The position numbers were made by a program, and so were the translations under genes. The notes beneath the pieces are model-generated. The model ran no database searches and was not told the origin of the DNA. It saw only the letters and a list, made by a program, of their open reading frames with translations. Positions 5,384 through 5,384 of a stretch of DNA of 5,384 nucleotides are shown piece after piece. The stretch's first letter is position 1. Every line of letters starts with the position of its first letter. The stretch is from Deltaproteobacteria bacterium (GTDB lineage Bacteria > Bdellovibrionota_C > UBA2361 > OMII01): positions 1 to 5,384 of the forward strand of contig JALRCK010000184.1 of NCBI GenBank assembly GCA_023262305.1. The letters run 5' to 3'.

Positions 5384-5384
5384 G

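Overview
The window looks like an ordinary stretch of bacterial chromosome. It is densely coding, moderately GC-rich, and contains no tRNA, rRNA, CRISPR array, IS element or phage gene that I can see. The first part carries the widespread replication/translation housekeeping cluster tmk - holB - (MetRS tRNA-binding domain) - tatD. This order is common in Gram-negative bacteria (including deltaproteobacterial-grade lineages) and Firmicutes, so it does not fix the taxon. The metallo-hydrolase type and the membrane protein suggest to me a Gram-negative, possibly deltaproteobacterial- or Bdellovibrionota-like organism, but that is a weak impression.

Layout, plus strand: the C-terminal end of thymidylate kinase (2-190); holB, DNA polymerase III delta' (230-1216, GTG start); a free-standing tRNA-binding domain matching the C-terminus of methionyl-tRNA synthetase (1298-1738); tatD, a TatD-family metal-dependent hydrolase (1744-2517); a crotonase-fold enoyl-CoA hydratase/isomerase (2525-3304); and a metallo-beta-lactamase-fold hydrolase whose start overlaps the preceding stop (about 3301-4140). 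Gaps between these six are 39, 81, 5, 7 and -4 bases, so they probably form one transcription unit. After them comes a roughly 260-base stretch with no recognised gene. It holds a 54-codon ORF (4216-4380) with an AT-rich upstream patch. On the minus strand, converging on it, is a 302-residue polytopic membrane protein (5309-4401) that I cannot assign to a named family.

Functionally, the first four genes serve nucleotide supply (dTMP to dTDP), the clamp loader, tRNA binding and nucleic-acid/D-aminoacyl-tRNA-type hydrolysis. The crotonase and metallo-hydrolase are translationally coupled and may act on one acyl-CoA or ester pathway, but the substrate cannot be read from sequence.

The points most worth a second look are three. 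The MetRS C-terminal domain stands alone where many genomes have a complete metG. The unassigned membrane protein has a strict HxxHxxHxxH array in a predicted cytoplasmic loop and an HDxxDxHxH cluster on the predicted opposite face. The small ORF at 4216-4380 contains a perfect 7-bp inverted repeat. I found no convincing evidence of a large novel multi-gene system.
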